Shown: one piece after another, positions 18,009-25,789 of the stretch
Layout of the letters: every line of letters begins with the position of its first letter
Numbering within the stretch: the stretch's first letter is position 1
DNA from: Marinospirillum sp031581385
GTDB lineage: Bacteria > Pseudomonadota > Gammaproteobacteria > Pseudomonadales > Halomonadaceae
Direction: 5' to 3'
Assembly (NCBI RefSeq): GCF_044810985.1
Contig: NZ_CP085242.1
Coordinates: 1,240,001-1,304,000 of the forward strand
Length of the DNA stretch: 64,000 nucleotides
Translations under genes and position numbers: made by a program
Notes under the pieces: model-generated
What the model was told of the DNA's origin: nothing
The model's input: the letters and a program-made list of their open reading frames with translations, nothing else
Databases searched by the model: none

Positions 18009-19369
18009 CAGCTGTTCTCCTCGGCCAGTCGGGCCAGTAGTTTTTGATGCAGGCCACCAAAGCTGCCATTACTCATCAGCACCAGATAATCACCGGCCTT
18101 GGCCTCTTTCGCCACAGCCTGGCAAAGCGCCTCCAGGTCGGTAAAGTTCTCGCCTGAATTCAGCTCGGCGGGCGACCAACTCATCTCCTTGCCCTGAAAC
18201 CAGAAGACCTGATCGGCAGCCTTCACACTCTCGACCAGTGCAGACCGCAGCGTGCCCAGCTGCATGGTGTTGGAACGTGGCTCGATCACCGCCAGCAATC
18301 GCCCCTGGCAACGTGGCCGGATGCCCTGCAAAGTGGTGGCTATGGCTGTGGGATGATGGGCAAAATCATCAAACACCTGAATACCGCCCACCTCACCCAG
18401 CTTTTCCATGCGCCGTTTGACGCCCTTGAATTCAGCCAGGGAAGCCAGAGCAGCCTGGGGCCGAACCCCGACATGCCGGGCCGCTGCCAAAGCCGCCAAA
18501 GCATTGTAAATATTGTGATCGCCCGTCAAATTCCAACGCACTTCACCCAACTTTTCACCCTGCAAAGAAACCAGAAAGTGCGAGGCATCCGCTGCCAGCT
18601 TTTCAGCCTGCCAATCTCCTTTTTGCAAACCCAGGCTTTCCGACTCACTCCAGCAACCGCGTGCCAAGACTTGCTGCAAGGCGGCATCACCCGCCGGATA
18701 AATCACTTTTCCCTGCTCCGGCAGGATGCGCAGCAGGTGATGAAACTGAGTCTGGATCGCGGCCAGGTCGGCAAAAATATCGGCGTGATCGAATTCGAGA
18801 TTATTCATCACCAGGGTGCGGGGGGCGTAATGAACAAATTTGGAACGCTTGTCGAAAAAAGCCGTATCGTATTCATCGGCTTCAATCACAAAAAAAGGAC
18901 TGGCCCCCAAACGCGCCGAAACCGGAAAATTGCCCGGCACGCCACCAATCAGAAAACCCGGCTGCATTCCGGCAGCTTCCAGCAACCAGGCCAGCATGGA
19001 GGCCGTGGTGGTTTTGCCGTGAGTGCCCGCCACCGCCAGCACCCAGCGGGGCTCGGCCTGGCGGCCGCGCAACACTTCATCATGCAGCCATTGCGGGCCG
19101 GAAGTATAAGGTAAGCTCGAATTGAGCAGGGCTTCCACGCAGGGCAGACCCCGGCGCATGACATTCCCGACGATCACCCGATCCGGCTGAAAATCCTGGG
19201 GATCATAATCAAACCCCTGGTGAAGCTGGATACCGGCTGCAGCCAGCTGGTCACTCATGGGCGGATAAACCTGGCGATCCGAACCACTGACCTCATGGCC
19301 GGCTTCCCTGGCCAGAATCGCCAGTGAACCCATAAAGGTTCCGCAAATACCCAGAAAATGCAGATGCAT
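18008..19369 (-). CDS. mpl: UDP-N-acetylmuramate:L-alanyl-gamma-D-glutamyl-meso-DAP ligase
   Basis: Mpl reattaches recycled tripeptide to UDP-MurNAc in peptidoglycan recycling. The 453-residue Mur-ligase fold protein has LGICGTFMGSLAILAREAGHEVSGSD at its start (partly quoted), the ATP loop AGTHGKTTTASML and the family's FDDFAHHPTAI. Together with ampG at 37-38 kb and dacA this gives the strain a recycling pathway. The start is close to a 180-base region shared with the divergent phosphofructokinase gene. Confidence 0.95.
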   Translation of the reverse strand: MHLHFLGICGTFMGSLAILAREAGHEVSGSDRQVYPPMSDQLAAAGIQLHQGFDYDPQDFQPDRVIVGNVMRRGLPCVEALLNSSLPYTSGPQWLHDEVLRGRQAEPRWVLAVAGTHGKTTTASMLAWLLEAAGMQPGFLIGGVPGNFPVSARLGASPFFVIEADEYDTAFFDKRSKFVHYAPRTLVMNNLEFDHADIFADLAAIQTQFHHLLRILPEQGKVIYPAGDAALQQVLARGCWSESESLGLQKGDWQAEKLAADASHFLVSLQGEKLGEVRWNLTGDHNIYNALAALAAARHVGVRPQAALASLAEFKGVKRRMEKLGEVGGIQVFDDFAHHPTAIATTLQGIRPRCQGRLLAVIEPRSNTMQLGTLRSALVESVKAADQVFWFQGKEMSWSPAELNSGENFTDLEALCQAVAKEAKAGDYLVLMSNGSFGGLHQKLLARLAEENS

Positions 19370-19434
19370 AATCGCAAAAACTCCTCAGACCCAGCATAAA
19401 AGCAGGCAGTTTAGCATGCAGAAATCAAATACGG

Positions 19435-19446
19435 GTGACCGGTCAC
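19435..19446. promoter_or_regulatory. Perfect 12-bp palindrome between mpl and pfp
   Basis: GTGACCGGTCAC is a perfect inverted repeat in the 180-base divergent region, 66 bases upstream of mpl and 104 bases upstream of the phosphofructokinase start. It has the form of an operator half-site pair, but no cognate regulator is recognised in the window. Confidence 0.25.
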
Positions 19447-19549
19447 AAAGAGGCCATGCAGAGCGGGGCAGAATCCGTTAAAATGCCAAGAATTTTTTCG
19501 CAATTGCTGCCTTGCAGCAATCATCAACCCAGCAGGAGCTTTATTTCCT

Positions 19550-20809
19550 ATGGCGAAGCAAAACGCCTTTTATGCCCAATCCGGCGGTGTCACCTCAGTC
19601 ATCAACGCCAGTGCTTGCGGCGTCATTGAAACAGCCCGTAAGCATGACGATCAGATAGGTACTGTTTATGCCGGTCGCAATGGTATTCTCGGTGCTTTGA
19701 CCGAAGAACTGATTGATACTTCAGCCCTGTCCGATACCACCGTCCAGGAGTTGCGCCATACCCCCGGCGGTGCTTTTGGCTCCTGCCGCTACAAACTGAA
19801 AGACATCGAAACCCACCGCAGCCAGTATGAGCGCCTGATTGAAGTCTTCAAGGCCCACAACATCGGTTACTTTTTCTACAACGGGGGCAACGATTCCGCT
19901 GATACCTGCCTGAAAGTGGCGCAACTGGCCGAATCCATGAACTACCCCCTGAAAGCTGTCCACATTCCCAAAACAGTGGACAACGACCTGCCCGTCACCG
20001 ACAACTGCCCCGGCTTTGGTTCTGTGGCCAAGTACATAGCCGTCTCCACCCGCGAAGCAGCCCTGGATATTGAATCCATGTGCGCCACTTCCACCAAGGT
20101 TTTCATTCTGGAAGTCATGGGCCGTCATGCCGGTTGGATTGCCGCAGCCGGTGGCCTGGCCGGTCAGAAGGAAGGCGATGCGCCGCATCTGATCATCTTC
20201 CCGGAAATTCCTTTTGATCGTGCCACCGTCATGGCTCGCGTTGATGACTGTGTGAAAAAATACGGCTACTGCGTGATCGTGATTTCCGAAGGTGCGCGCT
20301 ATGCCGATGGCACCTTCCTGGCGGATGCCGGCACCACCGATGCTTTCGGTCACAAGCAATTGGGCGGCGTGGCCCCCACCGTAGCCGGTATGATCAAGCA
20401 GGATCTGGGTTACAAATACCACTGGGCAGTGGCCGATTACCTGCAGCGCTCGGCTCGTCACCTGGCCTCAGCCACCGATGTCGCCCAGGCCTACGCTGTT
20501 GGGGAAGCTGGCGTCAAACTGGCTCTGGAAGGCAAGAACTCCGTGATGCCCACCATCGTGCGTGCCAGTGAAGAACCCTACCGCTGGGAAATTGGTGAAG
20601 CCTGCCTGTCCGATATTGCCAACGTGGAAAAATTCATGCCCAGGGACTACATTACCCCTGATGGTTTCGGCATCAGCCAGGCGGGGCGGGACTATCTGGA
20701 ACCCCTGATTCAGGGTGAAGACTACCCGCCCTACAAAAACGGCATGCCTCAGTATGTCGAGCTCAAGCACAAGCTGGCCGAGAAAAAACTTCCTGATTTT
20801 CAGCCCTAA
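19550..20809 (+). CDS. pfp: 6-phosphofructokinase, probable pyrophosphate-dependent type
   Basis: A 419-residue PFK-family enzyme converting fructose-6-phosphate and fructose-1,6-bisphosphate. Landmarks are YAQSGGVTSVINASACG near the start, FFYNGGNDSADT around residue 105, PKTVDNDLPVTDNCPGFGS for substrate binding and EVMGRHAGWIA. ATP-dependent PFKs carry GGDGS/T at the phosphate site, whereas PPi enzymes carry GGDDS; GGNDS here keeps the extra side chain at the position that blocks ATP, so PPi use is likely but not shown. Such a reversible enzyme would serve both glycolysis and gluconeogenesis. AGGAG lies upstream of the ATG at 19550. Confidence 0.85.
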   Translation: MAKQNAFYAQSGGVTSVINASACGVIETARKHDDQIGTVYAGRNGILGALTEELIDTSALSDTTVQELRHTPGGAFGSCRYKLKDIETHRSQYERLIEVFKAHNIGYFFYNGGNDSADTCLKVAQLAESMNYPLKAVHIPKTVDNDLPVTDNCPGFGSVAKYIAVSTREAALDIESMCATSTKVFILEVMGRHAGWIAAAGGLAGQKEGDAPHLIIFPEIPFDRATVMARVDDCVKKYGYCVIVISEGARYADGTFLADAGTTDAFGHKQLGGVAPTVAGMIKQDLGYKYHWAVADYLQRSARHLASATDVAQAYAVGEAGVKLALEGKNSVMPTIVRASEEPYRWEIGEACLSDIANVEKFMPRDYITPDGFGISQAGRDYLEPLIQGEDYPPYKNGMPQYVELKHKLAEKKLPDFQP

Positions 20810-20827
20810 AAGCAGAGCGAGGCACAG

Positions 20828-21268
20828 ATGCAATACCTGCACACCATGCTGCGCGTCAGCAACCTGGATGAAACCCTGCACTTCTTTTGTGATCTGTTGG
20901 GACTGAAGGAAATCAGCCGCAAGGATAACGACCAGGGGCGTTTTACCCTGGTTTTTCTGGCAGCACCGGATGATGAAGCCAGAGCACGCGAAGACAAGGC
21001 CCCCATGGTTGAACTCACCTACAACTGGGACCCGGAAGAATACAAGGGCGGGCGCAACTTCGGCCATCTGGCCTATCGTGTGGAAGACATCTACGCCCTG
21101 TGTGAAAAGCTGCAGAAAGCTGGAGTCACTATCCTGCGCCCACCGCGGGATGGCCACATGGCCTTTATCCGCACCCCGGATAAAATCTCCATCGAGCTGC
21201 TGCAAAAGGGTGACCCCCTGCCCCCGCAGGAACCCTGGGCCAGCATGGGCAACACCGGCACCTGGTAA
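20828..21268 (+). CDS. gloA: Lactoylglutathione lyase (glyoxalase I)
   Basis: A metal-dependent VOC-fold enzyme that isomerises the methylglyoxal-glutathione hemithioacetal. The 146-residue product begins MQYLHTMLRVSNLDETLHFF and contains VELTYNWDPEEYKGGRNFGHLAY (partly quoted) and the closing GDPLPPQEPW. It lies 18 bases after the phosphofructokinase gene on the same strand, an apt pairing because methylglyoxal arises from triose phosphates. Confidence 0.93.
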   Translation: MQYLHTMLRVSNLDETLHFFCDLLGLKEISRKDNDQGRFTLVFLAAPDDEARAREDKAPMVELTYNWDPEEYKGGRNFGHLAYRVEDIYALCEKLQKAGVTILRPPRDGHMAFIRTPDKISIELLQKGDPLPPQEPWASMGNTGTW

Positions 21269-21276
21269 GCGGCTGC

Positions 21277-21657
21277 TCAGGCGGTTTCCAGTACCACAAA
21301 GGCCAGGGCATGCTCCTGCTCATCACTCAGAGACAGGTGAACCCTGGCCACTCCCTTTTCAGCCGCCATTTCCGCGGCCCGACCCGACAGGCTTATCAGC
21401 GGCTTGCCCAGTTCATCATTGCTGACTTCCAATTGTTGCCAACCCAGCCCGTCACGCAAACCCGTACCCAGCGCCTTAAGCAAGGCCTCCTTGGCCGCAA
21501 AGCGCTTCGCCAGAAAAGCTCCGGGGTTGGGTGCTTTGGCCAGCCCAGCCTGTTCGGAGGGTGTCAGTAAGCGTCGACTGATGGCCTCCCCACGGCGCTC
21601 CAGCAGATCCGAAAAACGCTGGATACGCGCCAGATCGGTGCCAATTCCAACCAGCAT
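21277..21657 (-). CDS. acpS: Holo-[acyl-carrier-protein] synthase
   Basis: AcpS transfers 4'-phosphopantetheine from CoA to ACP. The 126-residue protein shows the Mg-binding GIGTDLARIQRF and the KRFAAKEALLKALGTGL motif with the second metal-binding glutamate. Its ATG shares one base with the stop of the yajQ gene upstream. In many relatives acpS follows pdxJ; here pdxJ is at 38.7 kb, so the usual linkage is broken. Confidence 0.93.
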   Translation of the reverse strand: MLVGIGTDLARIQRFSDLLERRGEAISRRLLTPSEQAGLAKAPNPGAFLAKRFAAKEALLKALGTGLRDGLGWQQLEVSNDELGKPLISLSGRAAEMAAEKGVARVHLSLSDEQEHALAFVVLETA

Positions 21658-22142
21658 CAGTCGCGAAAATTATTGAATTGCAACGGCATATCCAGGTCGG
21701 CACCCTTGAGCAGAGCCATCACCTGCTGCAGATCATCACGCTTCTTGCCCGTCACCCGCACCTGATCGCCCTGAATCTGAGCCTGCACCTTGATTTTGGA
21801 ATCCTTGATCATCTTGACGATCTTCTTCGCCAGATCACTTTCAATCCCTTCACGCAGCTTGACCGGCATACGAGCGGTTTTATTGGCTTCAACAACATCA
21901 CCTTCTTCCAGACAAGCCAGATCAATGCCCTTGCGCACCAGCTCATTGCGCAGAATATCCAGCAACTGCTGCACCTGAAACTCCGCCTCAGCATGAAGAA
22001 TGACATCATTATCGCCGGACTGCTCAAAACGCGCATCCACCCCTTTAAAATCAAAGCGGTTACCCACCAGACGATTGGCCTGATCCACAGCATTGGTCAC
22101 CTGGTGCTTATCCAGCTCGGAAACCACATCAAAAGAAGGCAT
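21657..22142 (-). CDS. yajQ: YajQ family nucleotide-binding protein
   Basis: A 161-residue protein of the YajQ/UPF0234 family. Some members bind cyclic di-GMP or cyclic di-nucleotides and act with transcription regulators. Signatures are MPSFDVVSELDKHQVTNAVD, NRFDFKG and the closing DLDMPLQFNNFRD. Length is normal. It is the last recognisable core gene before the accessory island and is coupled to acpS. Confidence 0.93.
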   Translation of the reverse strand: MPSFDVVSELDKHQVTNAVDQANRLVGNRFDFKGVDARFEQSGDNDVILHAEAEFQVQQLLDILRNELVRKGIDLACLEEGDVVEANKTARMPVKLREGIESDLAKKIVKMIKDSKIKVQAQIQGDQVRVTGKKRDDLQQVMALLKGADLDMPLQFNNFRD

Positions 22143-22216
22143 AACAACTCCTCAAAGTAGAAAAAATAACTGGAGTGATTATACCCGGCTTGGCAGGTGG
22201 CAGGAACTCTACGCAA

Positions 22217-23506
22217 TCAGTTCAGCAATGCCTTATTATCCTGCCAGGTGGCATTGAGCTGCTTTTCAATCAAGCCTGTCGTTTCTTTACTGACACCCAA
22301 CTCCCCGGCAATATTTGTAAAGTCGGCCAGGGGTTCAATCACTTTTGCAATCTCTCTCTGGGCTTCTTTCCAACTGGAAAAGCTGGCTGCCTTGGCCAAA
22401 CGCTGAATCGCACTGATTGGTGGCTTTTTGCCGTAACCGCAAAAGGCTGTGGCCTGTTCACCATAGGGGTGGGGACTAAAGGTGACATCATAAAAAGGCG
22501 CAGGTAACCACTGGCCTGAGTCATCCTGCAGGAAAGCCCAGTTTTTACTGTGATCATCCTGATTGCAGGCAAAGAGGTTGAAAAGAGCGCGCTGAAATTG
22601 CAAACGTCCAGCCACAGGGCTTTTACAAACCAGACTGGTGGCTTTAATCAAGTCTTCATAATCCAGGCTGGGCACTCGGAAATCAGCATCCAATAAACCA
22701 CAGGCAGTGTGCATATGCAGCCTTCCAGCCGGGCCTTTTGCTTTTTCCACCCAGTCGAAACGTTTCAATGCCAGCCAGTGGCGCTGAATGCCCTTATCTT
22801 CAAAGCTGATCAACTGCCACTCAGGCACCTGCAAGCCGGCTTTTTCTGCCAGGGTTAAATAGGCCGCTTCACACAGGCCCTCTTCATGCCCCAGCGCCAG
22901 GTGTTGAGAGGTGAATTTGACCAACCAGGCCTCATCACCGGATTCAGGATAGGTCCGGCAGGATTGTAACTGGCCCGGTGAACAATAAACCTGGGCTTTA
23001 GGTCGCGCACCGCCAGAACTGCCTGCGGCAACCAGTGAACGGAGTACTTCCTGAGTCTGGCCTTCAAACAAAGCCCGGGCTTGCTCACCCAACTGATGAA
23101 GATGAATGGCTTCTTTGGATTCCCGGTAGAAACTCGATACCGGCCCGTAACTTAAAGCACCCATGCCTCGCTCTCCGACAAAAGCCAGACGATCCATGGC
23201 AGTGACCTGAGCCGGCAAGATGCCCTCTTGACGAAAAACACGATCCATCAACAGGTTGCCCCAGCCATCAGGGAGGGAGTCGGCAAAAACACCAGGCAAG
23301 CCCTGATGGGGGTCAGCCGGTGCTTTTTGTAAGCTGGAATCAAAATTCAGCCCAAAGGGAGACAAGTTGGAAAAGTTCTTCAGATAATCATCTGCATACT
23401 GGAAATAAACCCCTTGAGCATTCTGTGCCAGCCAACCAACCAGCACCTGCTCTACATTGCTTAAAGTACGCCAGACTTCAAGCTTCTTTACAGGTGCAAA
23501 GCTCAT
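22217..23506 (-). CDS. hipA: HipA-family serine/threonine kinase toxin
   Basis: A 429-residue type II toxin kinase; HipA proteins phosphorylate targets such as glutamyl-tRNA synthetase and induce growth arrest. Visible are the N-terminal subdomain, the loop GSSGGARPKA (the site equivalent to the regulatory phosphoserine loop), LVKFTS with the ATP-contacting lysine, and the catalytic and Mg-binding motif FACNQDDHSKNWAF. It overlaps the hipB stop by four bases. The kinase motifs look intact. It is the first of three toxin-antitoxin modules in the island. Confidence 0.9.
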   Translation of the reverse strand: MSFAPVKKLEVWRTLSNVEQVLVGWLAQNAQGVYFQYADDYLKNFSNLSPFGLNFDSSLQKAPADPHQGLPGVFADSLPDGWGNLLMDRVFRQEGILPAQVTAMDRLAFVGERGMGALSYGPVSSFYRESKEAIHLHQLGEQARALFEGQTQEVLRSLVAAGSSGGARPKAQVYCSPGQLQSCRTYPESGDEAWLVKFTSQHLALGHEEGLCEAAYLTLAEKAGLQVPEWQLISFEDKGIQRHWLALKRFDWVEKAKGPAGRLHMHTACGLLDADFRVPSLDYEDLIKATSLVCKSPVAGRLQFQRALFNLFACNQDDHSKNWAFLQDDSGQWLPAPFYDVTFSPHPYGEQATAFCGYGKKPPISAIQRLAKAASFSSWKEAQREIAKVIEPLADFTNIAGELGVSKETTGLIEKQLNATWQDNKALLN

Positions 23507-23790
23507 GAGTTCAGTACCTCATCGATGGTTTTAGGCTCGGCTTTTTCTTCAGGTACAGACTGAGTCAAACCCTGCAAACGCCCCAAATCATCCAGGCACT
23601 GCCAAAGCAATAAAAACTGCCTCAGCGAAATCTGGCCGGTGAGCTCGAACTTCTTCAGGGTGGGCGCAGGAACACCAGAGCGCTCCGCCAAAGCAGCGCG
23701 GGACAACTTTTGTTTTTTGCGTTGCGCATGCAGGTAGTCGGCTAAACCTTCCTGCAGATCAGCAGGTGACAAGAGCTGGAGACGATTCAT
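23503..23790 (-). CDS. hipB: HipB-like antitoxin, helix-turn-helix regulator
   Basis: A 95-residue Xre-type DNA-binding antitoxin. The helix-turn-helix is LSRAALAERSGVPAPTLKKFE, about residues 31-51. The ATG at 23790 (MNRLQLLSP) is the likely start; the frame extends upstream to a TTG, which would fall next to the predicted transcription start. The stop overlaps hipA as ATGA. Upstream sits a near-perfect pair of inverted 15-mers that fits an autoregulatory operator. Confidence 0.88.
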   Translation of the reverse strand: MNRLQLLSPADLQEGLADYLHAQRKKQKLSRAALAERSGVPAPTLKKFELTGQISLRQFLLLWQCLDDLGRLQGLTQSVPEEKAEPKTIDEVLNS

Positions 23791-23807
23791 ACAAGATACC
23801 CTGAATG

Positions 23808-23862
23808 GATACAATAATAACCATTATAGACCATATAATCGAATTTTGGATATTATGGTATC
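23808..23862. promoter_or_regulatory. hipBA promoter with paired 15-bp inverted operators
   Basis: The 15-mer GATACAATAATAACC at 23808-23822 recurs in inverted form at 23848-23862 (GATACCATAATATCC on the minus strand), with 13 of 15 positions equal and centres 40 bases apart, about four helical turns. A minus-strand -10 box TATAAT lies at 23823-23828 between them, which would start transcription near the proximal operator. E. coli HipB binds TATCC-N8-GGATA elements; both arms here contain GGATA or TATCC cores. Autorepression is inferred. Confidence 0.6.
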
Positions 23863-23904
23863 TTTTTTTATGGAGTGGTAATCGGTTCAGTAATCCTGAA
23901 ACCC

Positions 23905-24022
23905 TCGCCTGCAGAGCAGACTCCTACAAACAACCTCAGCAAATTCTCAAGGGTTCAGTTAACCTGGCTATCACCTTACTCACCTGATAGAAACTTCTGT
24001 AGGAGCTCGCTCCGCGAGCGAT
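23905..24022. repeat. Inverted pair of REP-type palindromes (REPIN-like)
   Basis: Two 24-base elements face each other. On the minus strand the first reads TGTAGGAG followed by a hairpin CTGC-TCT-GCAG (23905-23928); on the plus strand the second reads TGTAGGAG followed by CTCGC-TCC-GCGAG (23998-24021). The GTAGGAG head is identical and stem bases differ in a compensating way. This is the form of Pseudomonas REP sequences arranged as a REPIN, mobilised by RAYT transposases. No RAYT gene is in the window. Confidence 0.65.
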
Positions 24023-24070
24023 TACTCCCCCTTCTGGAACTGGCCTTGTCAGGGCTATTACGCTATAGTT

Positions 24071-24087
24071 GTACGGAGTTTCCGTAC
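24071..24087. promoter_or_regulatory. Perfect inverted repeat upstream of yefM (putative operator)
   Basis: GTACGGA-GTT-TCCGTAC is a perfect 7-bp inverted repeat centred 23 bases upstream of the antitoxin ATG at 24102. Phd/YefM antitoxins bind short palindromes near their own promoters, so this is the obvious candidate operator. Confidence 0.5.
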
Positions 24088-24101
24088 GCAAAGGTGGGGC
24101 C

Positions 24102-24374
24102 ATGGATATAATCAGTGTAAACAAATTCAGAGACAATCTAAAAAGCCTTGTCGAACAGGTTATCAGCAGACATGAACCCCTCAAGGTGACACGTCGGGCC
24201 GGAGAAGCTTTCGTGGTTATGAGTGCTGAGGACTGGGAAAGAGAACAGGAAACCCTGCATGTTCTTCAGAACCGAGACCTGATGCAACAGATCGCGACAT
24301 CCCTCGATACTCACAACCGCGGCCAAGGCTACACACCCACTGATGAGCAGATGAATGAGATCACTGGTATTTGA
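24102..24374 (+). CDS. yefM: YefM/Phd-family antitoxin
   Basis: A 90-residue antitoxin that would bind both its operator and the YoeB toxin. The start MDIISVNKFRDNLKSLVEQV is the typical YefM N-terminus, followed by EPLKVTRRAGEAFVVMSAEDWE. I use the ATG at 24102, preceded by AAGGTGG; the open frame extends upstream but would run through the palindromic operator. The 3' end overlaps the toxin gene by 20 bases. Confidence 0.9.
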   Translation: MDIISVNKFRDNLKSLVEQVISRHEPLKVTRRAGEAFVVMSAEDWEREQETLHVLQNRDLMQQIATSLDTHNRGQGYTPTDEQMNEITGI

Positions 24375-24627
24375 GGGCAGTACCTGGGAAGCCTACGAAA
24401 GGATGCGAGAAAAAGACAAAAAGCTGCACAAAGCACTCTGCAAATTGCTGAAAGAAATGCTCCGCTCTGACGACCTATCAACAGGCACCGGGAAACCCGA
24501 ACAACTTAAACACAACCTATCAGGCTTGTGGTCAAGACGCATCTCCCAGAAGGACAGGCTCATATACCGATATGACGACAAATCCATTTATATTTTTGCC
24601 ATTGGTGGGCACTACGACCAGCATTAA
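24355..24627 (+). CDS. yoeB: YoeB/Txe-family mRNA interferase toxin
   Basis: A 90-residue ribosome-dependent endoribonuclease of the RelE superfamily. The diagnostic segment GKPEQLKHNLSGLWSRRI is followed by DRLIYRYDD and the C-terminal GGHYDQH, which holds the catalytic histidine and tyrosine of YoeB. It overlaps yefM by 20 bases. No truncation is seen, so the module is probably active. Confidence 0.92.
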   Translation: MRSLVFEGSTWEAYERMREKDKKLHKALCKLLKEMLRSDDLSTGTGKPEQLKHNLSGLWSRRISQKDRLIYRYDDKSIYIFAIGGHYDQH

Positions 24628-24688
24628 CGAGCAGGTTTCATTACCAGGAAAACCAGAATTGAAGTGGAATGGCCAAGGGTCAACCCAA

Positions 24689-25093
24689 TTACGTCAGATC
24701 CTGATAAGGGTTGTAGGCCACTTCCCAGTAATGACCTTCAGGATCTTGAAAGTAACCGGAGTAACCGCCCCAGAAAACCTCTTCTGCCGGTTTGACCAGT
24801 TCCGCTCCTGCAGACACTGCCTGACGAAGAACGGCATCAACTTCTGACTTGCTTGTAACATTGTGGGCAAGAGTAATGCCAGAGAAACCAGCCTGAGTAG
24901 AAGCTGCAACCCCGATATCCTTGGCCAATTCCTCCCGCGGGTAGAGCGCTAACCAGGTTCCTTCCAGACTGAAAAAGGATATGTTCCCGCCGTCAAAGTC
25001 ATGCTTTGGCAGACCGAGACCTTCGGCATAGAAACGAGTGGCCCTCTCAAGGTCATCCACACCCAGCGTGATAATACTGATTTTTGGTTTCAT
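24689..25093 (-). CDS. VOC (glyoxalase/bleomycin-resistance) family protein
   Basis: A 134-residue protein with the paired beta-alpha-beta-beta-beta modules of the vicinal oxygen chelate superfamily: ISIITLGVDDLERATRFYAEGLG at the start (partly quoted) and GYSGYFQDPEGHYWEVAYNP at the end. The ATG at 25093 has AGGAGGGG seven bases upstream; an upstream start in the same frame lacks this. The substrate cannot be told. It sits alone between two toxin-antitoxin modules and may be a passenger gene of the island. Confidence 0.82.
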   Translation of the reverse strand: MKPKISIITLGVDDLERATRFYAEGLGLPKHDFDGGNISFFSLEGTWLALYPREELAKDIGVAASTQAGFSGITLAHNVTSKSEVDAVLRQAVSAGAELVKPAEEVFWGGYSGYFQDPEGHYWEVAYNPYQDLT

Positions 25094-25178
25094 GATTCCC
25101 CTCCTGCAGCCCTGGACGAGCTGCTCCACACTGATATCTCACCTCTGCTTCTGGCACTTCAGGAAGTTTCTTGGCAGT

Positions 25179-25580
25179 TTACCGATGGGCTGCCATATAC
25201 TCAGTCACGGCTTGAGCCAACAAGCCTGAACGCGACTCACCATGACTTTTGGCATAGTGATCAACAGTACTTAACAGACGTTCAGGAATCGTGATATTCA
25301 CGCGCCTGGATTTCACGGAAAGCTTTGATAGATCAATATCAACCAAAGCCCAGATACCACCAGCATATTCTTCGTTCTGATGGTGAGTTTCTATTGAAGA
25401 AGGCACAGGAATTGCCTCACCATCCATGAGCATCCCCTCTAAATGGCACTCGATTGCTTCACGAGCCATTTCAATAGCTTCTTCCAGAGTATCACCTGCC
25501 GAAAAACAGCCTGCTACATCGGGCACTGTAACGCCATAATCGGTGTCGTTGTCTTTATGAATGACAATTGGGTATCTCAT
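25179..25580 (-). CDS. hicB: HicB-family antitoxin
   Basis: A 133-residue antitoxin with the degraded RNase-H-like N-domain (GVTVPDVAGCFSAGDTLEEA) and a C-terminal ribbon-helix-helix segment VNITIPERLLSTVDHYAKSH. It follows hicA after one base, and its own ATG has GGAGGT just upstream, located in the last codons of hicA. It would neutralise HicA and repress the operon. Confidence 0.92.
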   Translation of the reverse strand: MRYPIVIHKDNDTDYGVTVPDVAGCFSAGDTLEEAIEMAREAIECHLEGMLMDGEAIPVPSSIETHHQNEEYAGGIWALVDIDLSKLSVKSRRVNITIPERLLSTVDHYAKSHGESRSGLLAQAVTEYMAAHR

Positions 25581-25581
25581 A

Positions 25582-25770
25582 TTACCTCCACTCCCAGCCT
25601 GCCTGACGATAGATGCTGCGAACAGTCCCTATAGGCAGGTCTTTTTTAGGATGAGGAACAGTAACCTTCGTGGCACGAGCAGGATGCTTAAACTGATGAT
25701 GATCACCCTTCACATGATGGAGCACCCAGCCTTCTGCCTTCAGTTTCTTGATGATGTCTTTACTGTTCAT
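25582..25770 (-). CDS. hicA: HicA-family mRNA interferase toxin
   Basis: A 62-residue toxin with the double-stranded-RNA-binding-like fold. The active histidine is in VKGDHHQFKHP, followed by VTVPHPKKDLPIGTVRSI. Toxin-first order is typical of hicAB. Upstream on the minus strand there is TATAAT at 25779-25784 flanked by two ATACACA-type direct repeats (25773-25780 and 25782-25789), plausible as promoter and operator. Confidence 0.92.
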   Translation of the reverse strand: MNSKDIIKKLKAEGWVLHHVKGDHHQFKHPARATKVTVPHPKKDLPIGTVRSIYRQAGWEWR

Positions 25771-25772
25771 TG

Positions 25773-25789
25773 ATACACATTATACACAC
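25773..25789 (-). promoter_or_regulatory. hicAB -10 box within direct repeats
   Basis: On the minus strand GTGTATAATGTGTAT includes a TATAAT -10 element and two GTGTAT repeats nine bases apart, ending a few bases before the hicA ATG. The -35 region is weak. The transcript would be nearly leaderless. Confidence 0.4.

Noticed and set aside
24041..24070. Sigma-70 promoter for yefM from TTGTCA and TATAGT
   Set aside because: The spacer is only 12 bases, too short for a working promoter; another start must be used.
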